From positions 186,001 to 250,000 of the forward strand of contig JBEKPS010000004.1 of NCBI GenBank assembly GCA_049520515.1: a stretch of DNA of 64,000 nt, in the 5' to 3' direction. The stretch is from JAFAMS01 sp049520515. GTDB taxonomy: Bacteria; Vulcanimicrobiota; Vulcanimicrobiia; Vulcanimicrobiales; Vulcanimicrobiaceae. The number at the start of each line of letters is the position of its first letter. The first letter of the stretch is position 1. Positions 17,089 through 25,732 of the stretch are shown piece by piece. Below the pieces are notes generated by a model. That model was not told the origin of the DNA and did not search any database. It saw only the letters and a program-made list of their open reading frames with translations. The position numbers were made by a program, and so were the translations under genes.

Positions 17089-20000
17089 ATGTTGCGACGC
17101 CTTTGCGCGATGGTACTCGCGGGGTCTACCCTTTTCTTGAACATCAAAGCCCTGCCCGCAAGTGCTCAGTCGGCCGTCCTGCACATTGTGCCGCCGATCA
17201 GCAACAATGCGAAACGATCAGCGATTCCCGCGTCGCTTCCCTTACGAGCACGACCGGCAAATGCTGTACGCCCAGGTAGCGGCGTTGCTATCGATACGGC
17301 TGCCCGCCATTTTCGTCCGTGGTCGAACGGCTTCAAGCTCGAACATCATCGTGCGGCGAGCGGACCAACCAATCCGCATGCCACCATGAGGCCGATAGCG
17401 CAGTCGGCGAACCGAACCACAACCCTTCCTTCCGCTAACACCGTGCGCGCAATGTCTTCCGCAATTGCGAGTCCGGTAAGAAACTCCACGGTAGCGGCTC
17501 CGGCGCACATAGCGTCATCTGACCGACACGCCTTGAACGTTAACAACAGTGTCGGGTCGACGACCGGTGTCCTCGCCTGGTGGGCCTATTACAGTGGGGC
17601 AATCGCTGGCGCAGGAAGCTACAACGTGAATGTTGCGAATGGCAACTTTGTATTTCTCGCAAGCGACGTGAATGTGCCACACAAGGGTGTCCCGCTCGAA
17701 ATGGTTCGCTCTTACAATTCGCAGAGCACGCATGACAACGTCGGTACCGATGGTTCAGTCGCCTCGAATTACGGAAACGGTTGGACGTGCTCGTACGACG
17801 TACGCGTGGCCAACAACGCTTCCGGAGGCATTAGTGTTTTCGCGGCCGATGGGTCGCGCTTCGACTATACGCCTGATGGAAGCGGCGGCTATATCCCCCC
17901 TCCCGGCGTGCATGCCGAACTTCAGTTGTTTGCGACCGCCGTCCAGTGGACCCAAACCGATGGGACGGTCTATGTCTTCAACCTTCCGACACAACTACCC
18001 GCAACTGCAGGCTTGACCGGACGCTTGGCATCGATCTATGGGCGAAATACGAACAACAACTTAGTACTAACCTACTCGTTCGACGGCGGTGATGCGTCAA
18101 GCGCTGAGAATCTCAACCAGATCGTCGTCACGGCGGAAGACGGAATGGCGTTGACGCTGGCCTTCGCGAACTTCAACGGTATTCGTTTGTTGTCCAGCTT
18201 GACGTGGCCAAACGGAAGTCAGGTCACGTACTCTTACGATAGTTATGCAAACCTGATCAGCGTGTCGCGTCCGGGCAATAACATCTCTGCGACCCTCGAA
18301 GAGAGCCATAGCTACCTTACTCCTGTGACTTCGCACCAAATGCAGACGATCGTGGATCCGCGTCAGAATCTCAATTCGAGTGACGGCAGCTGGATGACGA
18401 TGGCTTACAACTCGAGTGGCGAGACATCAAGTTTGAACTCGAGCGGCTACGTCAATCCCACGATTGCCGACGGCACTAGTGCGGGACCGATTCAACCGTC
18501 GGAACCAACCGGTCTCACAGTATTTAGTACGGTCACGATCAACTATCCGAGCAACGGGAACTCGAACGTCGGCGATACTGATGGGCACTATGTGCAATAT
18601 GTGTTTGATTCGCTGGGACGCGTGACGACGAAACAATCATACACATCACCGACGACATACTTAACAACTCAGGCGGTATGGGATACCGATAACCAATTCA
18701 TCTCGAAAATCGATCCCCGTGGATACGAGACGGACTACGCAAACGATGGCTACGGCGACGTTACGGCGATCGGATCCCCCTCAACTGTTACAACCGAAGG
18801 CACCTTCCGGCCGACAACATATAGTTCTTACGATTCTAACCACAATCTACTTGCATCATGTGATCCGCATTGGTCGAACCAAAACGGCATGGATTGGACA
18901 AGCCGGCCATCAAATAGCATGACGCTGTGTCCGTCGACATCGGGAACGACCCGCAACGTCTATTCGCCCACATCCGCGGAGCCCTTCGGCGAACTGACGT
19001 CAACGACTACTCCGCTCGGTTACGTAACGACGATCGCATATAGCCCTTCGTCTCAAGGCGGCACCGACTACGGCCTACCGACCTCGCGAACCGACGCGTC
19101 GATTACACAAAACGATTCGACTATCTGGACACCGCAGCAAGCCTTCTCGTACGATGTCTACGGAAATGTCGTCTCGCAGAACGATGGTGTTGGCACATGG
19201 ACGACGACATACGATGGAATAAATCGTCCGTTGTCCACGACAGATCCCGACAGCGTGACGTCCTATACCGCATACTATGCGAATGGCCAAACGCAAATGA
19301 CATCGACGGCTGTTCAGCACGGGGCAGGCACGGGGACCATACTTACGTACGACGCGGACGGCAACGAAACGTCGGTGACGCACCACTTCGGGGATTCCGC
19401 TGGCGTGACGACACCGGGCGTGACATCGTACTACTTCGATGGACCGGGCAGGCTCGTCGAAACTATCTATCCACACGATCCGACAGATTTCTTCTCGTAC
19501 AGTACGATGCGTCGAAATCTCTATGATCTCACGCAGGGCGGAACGGTTAGCCTAGGATCGAACACAGGATTGAAAGCGTACGGCCAGCTATTCGCCGTCC
19601 AAGAGTACTCGCCAACAGGAACTCAAGCTGGGTCGCCGTCGGGGACGCCGACCTGGAATACAACCGACGGTAAGACATTCGATGCCCTTGACCGACCAAT
19701 TGCAACATATGAACTTGCATATCTGAGCGGAGCTCCTCAGTACATAGCCGTCTATGATGGGAGTTCCGCGACGCTGGGATTGCTCAGCTCTCAAACCGAC
19801 GCTTTTGGCCAGGTTTCAACGTTCAGTTATGACGCGCGCGGCATGCGTAATGCAGCTAACTATTCGAATCTACAAACCGCGGGATCTACGCCGACTGAGT
19901 CTTACGAGGCTGACGCCGATGGTCGATTGGCATCAGCCACATACTCGACCACGGGAACGTCAACGTCGACGTACGACGCCGATGGACGTCTCGTAACCTC

Positions 20001-22002
20001 GTCGGGAACGGGCGCGTCCCCTTATGGAACGAACACAATTACCTACGGGTATTATGCGAACGGGGCTCGCTCAACGCTGTCGATTCATGACACCACGGTT
20101 GGGGTCGCCGGTGTAACGTATTCAAACATGTTGGTGTACGACTACGCTGCCAACGGAAAGCTCAAGACATTGGTGCCCAGCTCCACGCTCGGTCTTCCGG
20201 GATCGTTCTCTTGGACGTATTCCAACGCTGGACGAACGTTGTCGGAATCCGATCCATATACGGGTAGCGCCGTGTCGGCATCGTCACCATGGTGGGGAAG
20301 CTACACGCTCGTTCCGGCGTCACGAACGTACTCGCACGGTCAGATCGCAACGCTCACATTGCCCATGACGGGTTCATACACGTACATGAACTACGACCTC
20401 GAGGATGAGCTCACAAGTGCGCGAGGTTGGTACACGCCGAATCAATGGCCCGAAACCGGGCCGTATTCCGTATCCTACGCCTATAACATTCGGGGCGAGA
20501 ATACGACGACAAGCTATTCGGAATCACCATTTAGCACCTTTAGTACTGCATTTCCATATCAGGGTCTGGCTGCGGGAAGTGGCGCGATGAGCTTCGTGAA
20601 CGTAAGTGGAGGTGCGAACGCGCCAGTCGCATCGTTCAATCCGCTCAGCGGCCAAATAACCAAGATAACGAACGCAACGAGTGGCTATCGTACATTCTCC
20701 TACGATGCTTTGGGACGATCGGTAAGCGGATCGACGCAGCCGGTCTCTCCTGCAGAAACGCTCACGCGTTCGTTCGACGCACGTAATCGGTTGATCTCAG
20801 ACTATCGCGACAATTATCCGTTTCCGGGAGGAACCGATTGCGCCGGAAATCTCTCGACGGCAGCCGGAAACCCACACACCGAGAGCTACGTTTATGGGCC
20901 ATTCGGCCGGCCTGAAGAGATTGTCGGTTCGGAGCTCACCGGAAGGAATGAGCTCGTGCGTTGGGACGGACCAAACGTGCTTTACACGGTCAACACGCAG
21001 GGCCATGGCAGCCTGGATGACCTAAAGATAAGCGATCTCGATGGTAATGTGCTCGCCGAGGTTGCTATCTCCCCCACCGCAGCGCAAATTGTTTGGGACC
21101 GTGACATGAACGGAAATGTCGTGTCGAGTCACAATGCGACGGGCTTTGGCGGATGGACCACGCCCAATTCCTACAGTCAGCAGTGCGCAGCCGGTATCAC
21201 CGCGTCTTCGAGTACCTATGAAGGCAAGTATATTACGAGTAACGCTTTTGGCCCACTCGCGTCCTTTGGAAGCGATGGGATAGCCGAGAACTCCGTCTCC
21301 CACGGTTTCAACGCCTTCGAGGGTGCGAGAGCGTGGGACCAGATCACGGGGCAATGGATGACACCCGATTTGAGCTCGTCATACTCCAGTACGCCGCAGG
21401 TCCAGAGTCCGGCGACATGGCACCGAAATAACGCGCTCTCGAACGTCGACCCGAGTGGTACTTCGTCAACGCGGAATGTGCTGGGATTAAGCGTCAGTCA
21501 CTTCCATAACGATATAGCCTACCAATCTCTTCGAGGCGCGAGTTCGGGGTCAACGTCCTCAATCCCGACGGACCCTCGGCACCTTCCGGATGCGGCGCCT
21601 GGCTCGTTGGCTGGTGGATTCTCACTTGACGTTTCCGCTCGCAGGAATCCATCCGTCATCATATTACCGATCCCGATCAAGTGCAATGTCAATTGCATAG
21701 TGCAGTGGCTCTATAATGAACAGTTACTATGCAACCAAGATGACGAATGTTACCAAGAAGTTCTTCAGACTGATGCAGACATAATCTGCGAACTAATTGG
21801 GGGTTTATGCAGTCTCGGCGTGCTTGGCGGCGAGGGTGCTAGCACGCTCTATAACACACTTATAAGTATTTTCAATCCTCCGACCTTCTCGGGAGGCACA
21901 TATCCCGGTGTCGCAAACTCGTGTTCGGGTGTAACCTCCACGAATCGTGCCAACGGCAGAAGATCAACGATGGCCCAAGCAGCGAAGTGTATCAAGAACT
22001 AG
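17089..22002 (+). CDS. Exported RHS/YD-repeat protein with unique C-terminus
   Basis: 1637 residues. Signal peptide 1-26 (L-P-A-S-A-Q). Residues about 165-240 contain a beta module (V-N-V-A-N-G-N-F-V-F, V-P-L-E-M-V-R-S-Y-N-S) typical of the start of RHS proteins, followed by more than a thousand residues of YD-type repeats (T-Y-D-x-x-G-R-x, Y-D-A-L-G-R, Y-D-A-R-G-M) that form the RHS shell. The core-ending motif is present in modified form (G-A-R-A-W-D-Q-I-T-G-Q-W-M-T-P-D, then N-N-A-L-S-N-V-D-P-S-G near 1475). The last 160 residues are a cysteine-rich domain (C-N-V-N-C-I-V, C-N-Q-D-D-E-C, I-C-E-L-I-G-G-L-C) without a family I know, the usual position of a polymorphic toxin tip. Two small membrane-protein genes follow. 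Confidence 0.92.
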   Translation: MLRRLCAMVLAGSTLFLNIKALPASAQSAVLHIVPPISNNAKRSAIPASLPLRARPANAVRPGSGVAIDTAARHFRPWSNGFKLEHHRAASGPTNPHATMRPIAQSANRTTTLPSANTVRAMSSAIASPVRNSTVAAPAHIASSDRHALNVNNSVGSTTGVLAWWAYYSGAIAGAGSYNVNVANGNFVFLASDVNVPHKGVPLEMVRSYNSQSTHDNVGTDGSVASNYGNGWTCSYDVRVANNASGGISVFAADGSRFDYTPDGSGGYIPPPGVHAELQLFATAVQWTQTDGTVYVFNLPTQLPATAGLTGRLASIYGRNTNNNLVLTYSFDGGDASSAENLNQIVVTAEDGMALTLAFANFNGIRLLSSLTWPNGSQVTYSYDSYANLISVSRPGNNISATLEESHSYLTPVTSHQMQTIVDPRQNLNSSDGSWMTMAYNSSGETSSLNSSGYVNPTIADGTSAGPIQPSEPTGLTVFSTVTINYPSNGNSNVGDTDGHYVQYVFDSLGRVTTKQSYTSPTTYLTTQAVWDTDNQFISKIDPRGYETDYANDGYGDVTAIGSPSTVTTEGTFRPTTYSSYDSNHNLLASCDPHWSNQNGMDWTSRPSNSMTLCPSTSGTTRNVYSPTSAEPFGELTSTTTPLGYVTTIAYSPSSQGGTDYGLPTSRTDASITQNDSTIWTPQQAFSYDVYGNVVSQNDGVGTWTTTYDGINRPLSTTDPDSVTSYTAYYANGQTQMTSTAVQHGAGTGTILTYDADGNETSVTHHFGDSAGVTTPGVTSYYFDGPGRLVETIYPHDPTDFFSYSTMRRNLYDLTQGGTVSLGSNTGLKAYGQLFAVQEYSPTGTQAGSPSGTPTWNTTDGKTFDALDRPIATYELAYLSGAPQYIAVYDGSSATLGLLSSQTDAFGQVSTFSYDARGMRNAANYSNLQTAGSTPTESYEADADGRLASATYSTTGTSTSTYDADGRLVTSSGTGASPYGTNTITYGYYANGARSTLSIHDTTVGVAGVTYSNMLVYDYAANGKLKTLVPSSTLGLPGSFSWTYSNAGRTLSESDPYTGSAVSASSPWWGSYTLVPASRTYSHGQIATLTLPMTGSYTYMNYDLEDELTSARGWYTPNQWPETGPYSVSYAYNIRGENTTTSYSESPFSTFSTAFPYQGLAAGSGAMSFVNVSGGANAPVASFNPLSGQITKITNATSGYRTFSYDALGRSVSGSTQPVSPAETLTRSFDARNRLISDYRDNYPFPGGTDCAGNLSTAAGNPHTESYVYGPFGRPEEIVGSELTGRNELVRWDGPNVLYTVNTQGHGSLDDLKISDLDGNVLAEVAISPTAAQIVWDRDMNGNVVSSHNATGFGGWTTPNSYSQQCAAGITASSSTYEGKYITSNAFGPLASFGSDGIAENSVSHGFNAFEGARAWDQITGQWMTPDLSSSYSSTPQVQSPATWHRNNALSNVDPSGTSSTRNVLGLSVSHFHNDIAYQSLRGASSGSTSSIPTDPRHLPDAAPGSLAGGFSLDVSARRNPSVIILPIPIKCNVNCIVQWLYNEQLLCNQDDECYQEVLQTDADIICELIGGLCSLGVLGGEGASTLYNTLISIFNPPTFSGGTYPGVANSCSGVTSTNRANGRRSTMAQAAKCIKN

Positions 22003-22203
22003 TGCGCTTGCCATCCTGCTGTGATTCGCTGAAAGTCAGAACTCATCGCAAAAGCGAGCAGCCTGTTCAACGTTCTGAAGCCATTACTCAAATGCCGAGA
22101 TTCGACGGCCGAAGCTTCAGCCAACAAAACCTCGATCAGATCATTTCGTCAGGGTAACTCGTGGAGGTCGTGGCAATGGGTTATCGGGAAAGCAAAGAGC
22201 CCG

Positions 22204-22431
22204 GTGGCCCTTGGTAAGCCGAAGCCGCACTTTTCAATGATAGCGGCATTCACAGTGGCAGCGCTCGTTACGTTGTTTGCGTATGGCATGCTTCCCCCGA
22301 GCGCCCTTACAATCGTGCCATTGTTTAGGGGCGTTTATCCCGGGATCATCGCGTTTCTGTTTATCTCGGTCTCCATGATAGGGGTGGCCTTGGCGCAAGT
22401 CGCAGCATACATGAACCGAAGGCAAAAGTGA
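22204..22431 (+). CDS. Small membrane protein, possible immunity protein
   Basis: 75 residues from GTG 22204 with two transmembrane helices (about residues 10-30 and 44-67: I-I-A-F-L-F-I-S-V-S-M-I-G-V-A-L-A) and a basic end (N-R-R-Q-K). It lies 200 bases after the RHS gene on the same strand, where immunity genes against RHS C-terminal toxins are normally found. Multi-helix small membrane proteins can serve as immunity proteins for membrane-acting toxins, but no family is recognised and the link is positional only. An ATG at 22237 is an alternative start. A 13-codon frame (22176-22217) overlaps its beginning. Confidence 0.5.
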   Translation: MALGKPKPHFSMIAAFTVAALVTLFAYGMLPPSALTIVPLFRGVYPGIIAFLFISVSMIGVALAQVAAYMNRRQK

Positions 22432-22513
22432 CGTCCTGCCTTCGCCGTTCCGATCCAACGATTTCGATGACGATCATCGGTAGCGAGCAGACTTCAATGT
22501 TTCCGAGAAAACG

Positions 22514-22714
22514 GTGATTCCTGGTCAGGAGTTGCCCGAGTTAGGCATCAAACCACCAAAGCATTGGATGTGGTTAGTCTTCCTATTGGGCGCATTGGTT
22601 CTAATAGTGGCTGGCTATTTTTGGCCGTCCCGGTTTTTTGACGTACACGTCGCGGTTTTTCTCGTCTTCGTTGTGGGGACGTTTGTCCAGTACCGATCTC
22701 GAAATCGAAAGTAG
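22514..22714 (+). CDS. Small membrane protein, unknown
   Basis: 66 residues from GTG 22514: a short polar N-terminus (P-E-L-G-I-K-P-P-K-H-W-M-W), two closely spaced hydrophobic helices (V-F-L-L-G-A-L-V-L-I-V-A-G-Y and V-A-V-F-L-V-F-V-V-G-T-F-V) and a basic tail (R-S-R-N-R-K), so likely a helical hairpin with both ends in the cytoplasm. It is 83 bases behind the previous small membrane gene and in the same orientation, possibly a second immunity-type gene of the RHS locus. No family is recognised. Confidence 0.5.
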   Translation: MIPGQELPELGIKPPKHWMWLVFLLGALVLIVAGYFWPSRFFDVHVAVFLVFVVGTFVQYRSRNRK

Positions 22715-22723
22715 CAGAACGGC

Positions 22724-22942
22724 TCAGAAAGGCGTGCGACCAACTATGCCGCTACGCGTGAGCCCTGACTCTACAGTTCTGGCCTCGGTGCGTGGGTGGG
22801 GCATATTGCTCAATCGGGCACGTTCCTCCAAGAGTGGGGGGACCGGCTGCATAAGCCAGCGTCGCGCTTTGGCATCGTCGCCAAAGCGATACGTTCCGTG
22901 CCTAGCTAAGGTCGAGGCTGCCCCTCGGCCCAGCTCAACCAT
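22724..22942 (-). pseudogene. Remnant of a DUF2384 (MbcA/ParS/Xre) antitoxin-like gene
   Basis: 72 residues from ATG 22942. F-G-D-D-A-K-A-R-R-W-L-M-Q-P-V-P-P-L-L and the following T-E-A-R-T-V-E-S-G-L match the toxin-binding motif of DUF2384 proteins (G-D-x-x-K-A-R-R-W-L, then T-E-x-G-x-x-x-V-E), but the usual P-L-x-x-L link reads A-R-L-S-N-M. The frame stays open upstream into family-like sequence (A-D-R-I-L-I-V-I-R-R-R) without a good start codon, back to a stop near 23009. This suggests a truncated, diverged third copy at the end of the array. Confidence 0.5.
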
Positions 22943-23008
22943 CCGTCGCCGAATGACGATCAGGATCCGATCGGCGATGATGAGTCCCTCTACTTCAGCG
23001 AAATCGAA

Positions 23009-23365
23009 TCAGCCGTTAAGGAAGTACCACGCTGCATCAAGCACATCAGGACATGCGCTTTCACTCCTATCACGCAATACGATGACGGGTGCCTCGAACC
23101 CGAAGTGAGAGTTTGTGCCCATAAACCACGCACGAGCTGTCGCGGTCCCTTTGATCTCGGCGATGACCCGTGCTGCTTGAAATGCCGTGCGGAGAACGTT
23201 CTCGGACGCTGCCGAAGGCTCAACGTCGTTCATCCAGGCCGTAACTTCGCGAACCGATTTTGCTCCCGAGAGGACCGCGACGATGCGGCGGCTGCCGAGA
23301 ATCTCAACGAGTTCTCGCACGACGGTACTTATCGAAAGCACGTGGCTTATGCGACTCCGCCACAT
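23009..23365 (-). CDS. Xre/DUF2384-type antitoxin-like protein
   Basis: 118 residues. Its pattern L-G-S-R-R-I-V-A-V-L-S-G-A-K-S-V-R-E-V, then T-A-R-A-W-F-M-G-T-N and a final V-L-D-A-A-W-Y-F-L matches the short antitoxin subfamily that normally accompanies RES toxins (an HTH-like N-terminus followed by A-R-x-W-F-x-G-x-N). ATG 23365 lies inside the 3' end of the preceding DUF2384 gene (19-base overlap), so translation is coupled. No RES or other standard toxin gene is attached. The only enzyme in the operon is the phosphatase two genes upstream. Confidence 0.72.
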   Translation of the reverse strand: MWRSRISHVLSISTVVRELVEILGSRRIVAVLSGAKSVREVTAWMNDVEPSAASENVLRTAFQAARVIAEIKGTATARAWFMGTNSHFGFEAPVIVLRDRSESACPDVLDAAWYFLNG

Positions 23366-23778
23366 CCGACGTCCAAAAGAACCCGCTCGACCTCTCGACC
23401 GGAAAGCTCTGTCGATAACCGATCAATGGGGCGATCTCCGCCCAGAGCAGCAGTGGGCTGCGAAAGCCAGCGCCGAGCCTTAACGGCACCGAGGACTCGT
23501 GCCGCAAGATCGGCTATACGCGCCAATCGAACCAGACACTCAGCTTCCTGGCGCCGCAGCCGGGCCTTGGCCTTCAGCCTTCGATTCATGGTCGCGTCGC
23601 TGACTGACAGAATCCGCGCCAACGTTTTCTTGTCGAGATATAACACACGCATCGCACGGATCAATGCCGCAGAGCTGATTCTGCCGCCTAAGATGGCATC
23701 ATGGAGACGAAGGGCATCGGTTGTCCCGAAGATTTGTTTCACCAAGTGGAAATCACCGGCTCGATTTCGTTTACTCAT
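23347..23778 (-). CDS. DUF2384 (MbcA/ParS/Xre) antitoxin-like protein
   Basis: 143 residues from ATG 23778 (TTG 23781 is possible). The N-terminal half is an Xre-like HTH region (L-D-K-K-T-L-A-R-I-L-S-V-S-D-A-T-M-N-R-R-L), followed by the classical toxin-binding half: A-V-K-A-R-R-W-L-S-Q-P-T-A-A-L-G-G, then R-P-I-D-R-L-S-T-E-L-S-G-R-E-V-E-R-V-L. In known modules such proteins neutralise RES-type NAD+-consuming toxins or other partners and repress their operon. Here the start overlaps the 3' end of the phosphatase gene by 8 bases, and its own end overlaps the next antitoxin-like gene. Confidence 0.85.
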   Translation of the reverse strand: MSKRNRAGDFHLVKQIFGTTDALRLHDAILGGRISSAALIRAMRVLYLDKKTLARILSVSDATMNRRLKAKARLRRQEAECLVRLARIADLAARVLGAVKARRWLSQPTAALGGDRPIDRLSTELSGREVERVLLDVGCGGVA

Positions 23779-24562
23779 CAATGCCGTGTGCCCAGGCGAC
23801 GCGCTTGGCGAGCGTCACGATCATTTCCCTAACTCTGCGTCCGGGCCACTTGCTCTGATCACCTGCGAGTCGTTCTCTCGCCTCCAGCACCATGACGTCG
23901 CCGTGGGGGAGGTATGCCGCAAGTGACATGACCGTTCCGGGCAAGGCTTGCGCGTCGTGAGCGTTTCCTTGGAGCTCGTCGTAACGAAGTCCGGCCTTTA
24001 TCGCGTCCGTCAGTCCTTCAGAGCTCGTCGGAACCTCGACGGGTACCTCAATCTCCCGGTCCAGCGAAAGCATACCTCTCGCGATTTTGGGATATCGTCT
24101 CGTCTGGTAGACATAGTGCCGGCGCAGGGCGGCGATCAAGGTGCCGCGCCGCTCAAGCATCCGATCTGCAATCTCAATCATACGCGAGTTCGGCCATGCC
24201 TTCGGGCGCAGCTTGCGAAGCTTTTCAAATAGCTCGTCGTCGAGATTCGAGTGACGCTGTGCGAGCAACGTGATGAGCGCTGCAGTTGATCGCGAAATGC
24301 CAGCCGTGCAGTGGACGATCAAACGTTCGTTCACGTCAGCGTCAGCATCGAAATCGAGCAAGGCCTGGATATCCGCATCAGCGGGTAGGACGGCACCGAC
24401 CTCGCGCCCGATCGCGTCATGAAACCGGAGAAATAGCACGGGCTTGGACATGCCAACCAGACGCTGAGGGACCGGCGCATCGGGCGCAAGGATCGAAACG
24501 ATGCGATCTGCGGCTTCAAGCGGCGCCTGACCTAGCTCGTCTATGCCACATACGTGGTGCAT
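23771..24562 (-). CDS. Dual-specificity/tyrosine-type protein phosphatase
   Basis: 263 residues from ATG 24562; ATG 24586 and an upstream start at 24640 are alternatives. The cysteine phosphatase signature is complete: V-H-C-T-A-G-I-S-R-S-T-A (H-C-x5-R-S), with the general-acid-type loop expected around L-R-F-H-D-A-I-G. Flanking conserved segments (V-C-G-I-D-E-L at the N-terminus, R-P-K-A-W-P-N-S-R-M-I-E-I-A-D) match the bacterial dual-specificity phosphatase-like family of about 170-190 residues. An additional 80-residue tail (after L-D-R-E-I-E-V) is unusual. The gene overlaps a DUF2384 antitoxin-like gene by 8 bases, so it occupies the place where a toxin usually stands. That it acts as a toxin is inference only. 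Confidence 0.85.
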   Translation of the reverse strand: MHHVCGIDELGQAPLEAADRIVSILAPDAPVPQRLVGMSKPVLFLRFHDAIGREVGAVLPADADIQALLDFDADADVNERLIVHCTAGISRSTAALITLLAQRHSNLDDELFEKLRKLRPKAWPNSRMIEIADRMLERRGTLIAALRRHYVYQTRRYPKIARGMLSLDREIEVPVEVPTSSEGLTDAIKAGLRYDELQGNAHDAQALPGTVMSLAAYLPHGDVMVLEARERLAGDQSKWPGRRVREMIVTLAKRVAWAHGIDE

Positions 24563-24640
24563 TGCAAGATTTGCGCCGGACCTCATGACTCTTATGATCC
24601 CTGTGGCGTTACGACTGGCTTCGCACAAGACGACGCACAC

Positions 24641-25011
24641 GCTGACGTCGGAAAACCAGAAGCGGGTTCCGCTCGAGGACTAGCAATAGTGAGGATTGCG
24701 AGTCTCCGGGTGACTGTGGTATCGCTTGAACCATGCTCGAACCGTTACCGAACTTGGACGACGTTTTCGTTCGAAACGAGAAGCGTCCGCTGATAATTCG
24801 AACTCCCCCACCTTGTCCTCCGAGCGCCTTCATCGGAGAATTCGCGTGGATCATTTGTTGGAACTGAAATCAATATGCCGCCCGTGCTGCAAGCACTCAC
24901 TGTTCTCACGCGAAGGTACTCGTACAAAACGAAAGTCGCAGCATTCTTTTTGTCCGAATGCGTCAATAAGTCGCTGCAGTCGGTGCAATATATCGTGCTG
25001 GGCCGAGATGT
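24641..25011. other. Gene-poor spacer
   Basis: About 370 bases with no frame that shows a family or good start. A half copy of the CTAG motif (CTAGCAATAG, from 24680) lies about 100 bases upstream of the phosphatase start. Confidence 0.35.
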
Positions 25012-25311
25012 TCATTCTGGAATGAATGAAAAGAGGCGATCGAGATATTTCTTGATCGAATCGATTCCCTCTGATCGAAGCACTTCGAGGAGACTTCGTC
25101 CGCCGAGCCATTTGTCGCCGGTTCTGCGGATGACGACTGGAATTCGATTGCGGATGATGAACTTCTCCAAGATGCGTGTAAGTTCGAGAACGGAATCCGC
25201 GCCCGCGCGCGCGACGAGTTCATCGAGCTCGTCATCAGTTAGGCCAAGTGTGAGGATAACGTGTTCCCGGTCGCGATCGCCACGCCGCATCGTTCGATAG
25301 CGCTTCCCCAT
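25012..25311 (-). CDS. Short DUF2384-like (toxin-binding) protein
   Basis: 99 residues from ATG 25311 (ATG 25290 also possible). The C-terminal half, G-D-K-W-L-G-G-R-S-L-L-E-V-L-R-S-E-G, then Y-L-D-R-L-F-S, has the L-G-G-R-x-x-L-E-V and closing Y-L-x-R-L-F pattern of the DUF2384 toxin-binding domain. The N-terminal half is helical and lacks an obvious HTH. It lies upstream of the phosphatase-antitoxin operon on the same strand and downstream of the recombinase block, making four DUF2384-like genes within 2.6 kb. Confidence 0.6.
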   Translation of the reverse strand: MGKRYRTMRRGDRDREHVILTLGLTDDELDELVARAGADSVLELTRILEKFIIRNRIPVVIRRTGDKWLGGRSLLEVLRSEGIDSIKKYLDRLFSFIPE

Positions 25312-25342
25312 CAGGCGTATGCCATCTGATACGTGTAGCTAC

Positions 25343-25732
25343 TCATTTAACGCACGCGTGCCGACGCGCTTTGGCCGCGAATTTTCGTTGCGCTTCGCGT
25401 TGTTGGCAGACATGGCTGCAATAGATTGCCGGCTGACCGACGCGCAATGCGTTGATCAGACGCGTCTTGGCGATCGGTTTGCGACAGCGTTTGCGTTTGC
25501 AGAGCTTCTCGAGCGCGATGTCAGCGATGAGCTCGGACTCGAATTGTGCGCTGACGGCACCATTGCCATGATCGTACAAGCGACGCAAGATGTATCGGCT
25601 CGCTTCGATCGATTGGACGTCCCAACGCGAGCCGTATCGAGCGCTCACGAGACCACTCGGCTCTGATCGAATACGAGAAAAGTCGCACCGACGGTTGGCG
25701 CTCTGGGACTCGCTCTTCCTTATATACGCCAC
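25343..25732 (-). CDS. Zinc-ribbon protein next to the serine recombinase
   Basis: 129 residues from GTG 25732, immediately after the recombinase stop, so probably co-transcribed. The C-terminal segment C-K-R-K-R-C-R-K-P-I, then A-I-Y-C-S-H-V-C-Q-Q-R-E-A-Q-R, is a four-cysteine zinc finger of the CGNR/MYND-like type (C-x4-C ... Y-C-S-x-x-C-Q). It ends in a basic tail that suits nucleic-acid binding. The N-terminal 80 residues have no known domain. Proteins with this finger often act as small regulators or integrase accessory factors; the role here is inferred from the tight linkage. Confidence 0.68.
   Translation of the reverse strand: MAYIRKSESQSANRRCDFSRIRSEPSGLVSARYGSRWDVQSIEASRYILRRLYDHGNGAVSAQFESELIADIALEKLCKRKRCRKPIAKTRLINALRVGQPAIYCSHVCQQREAQRKFAAKARRHACVK

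Noticed and set aside
21921..22157. 78-residue frame at the RHS end as an immunity protein
   Set aside because: Overlaps the RHS C-terminus in another frame, lacks a start signal and looks like a shadow; the membrane proteins behind are better candidates.
25319..25666. Plus-strand frame of 115 residues
   Set aside because: Antisense to the zinc-ribbon gene, whose cysteine pattern and coupling to the recombinase are much better supported.
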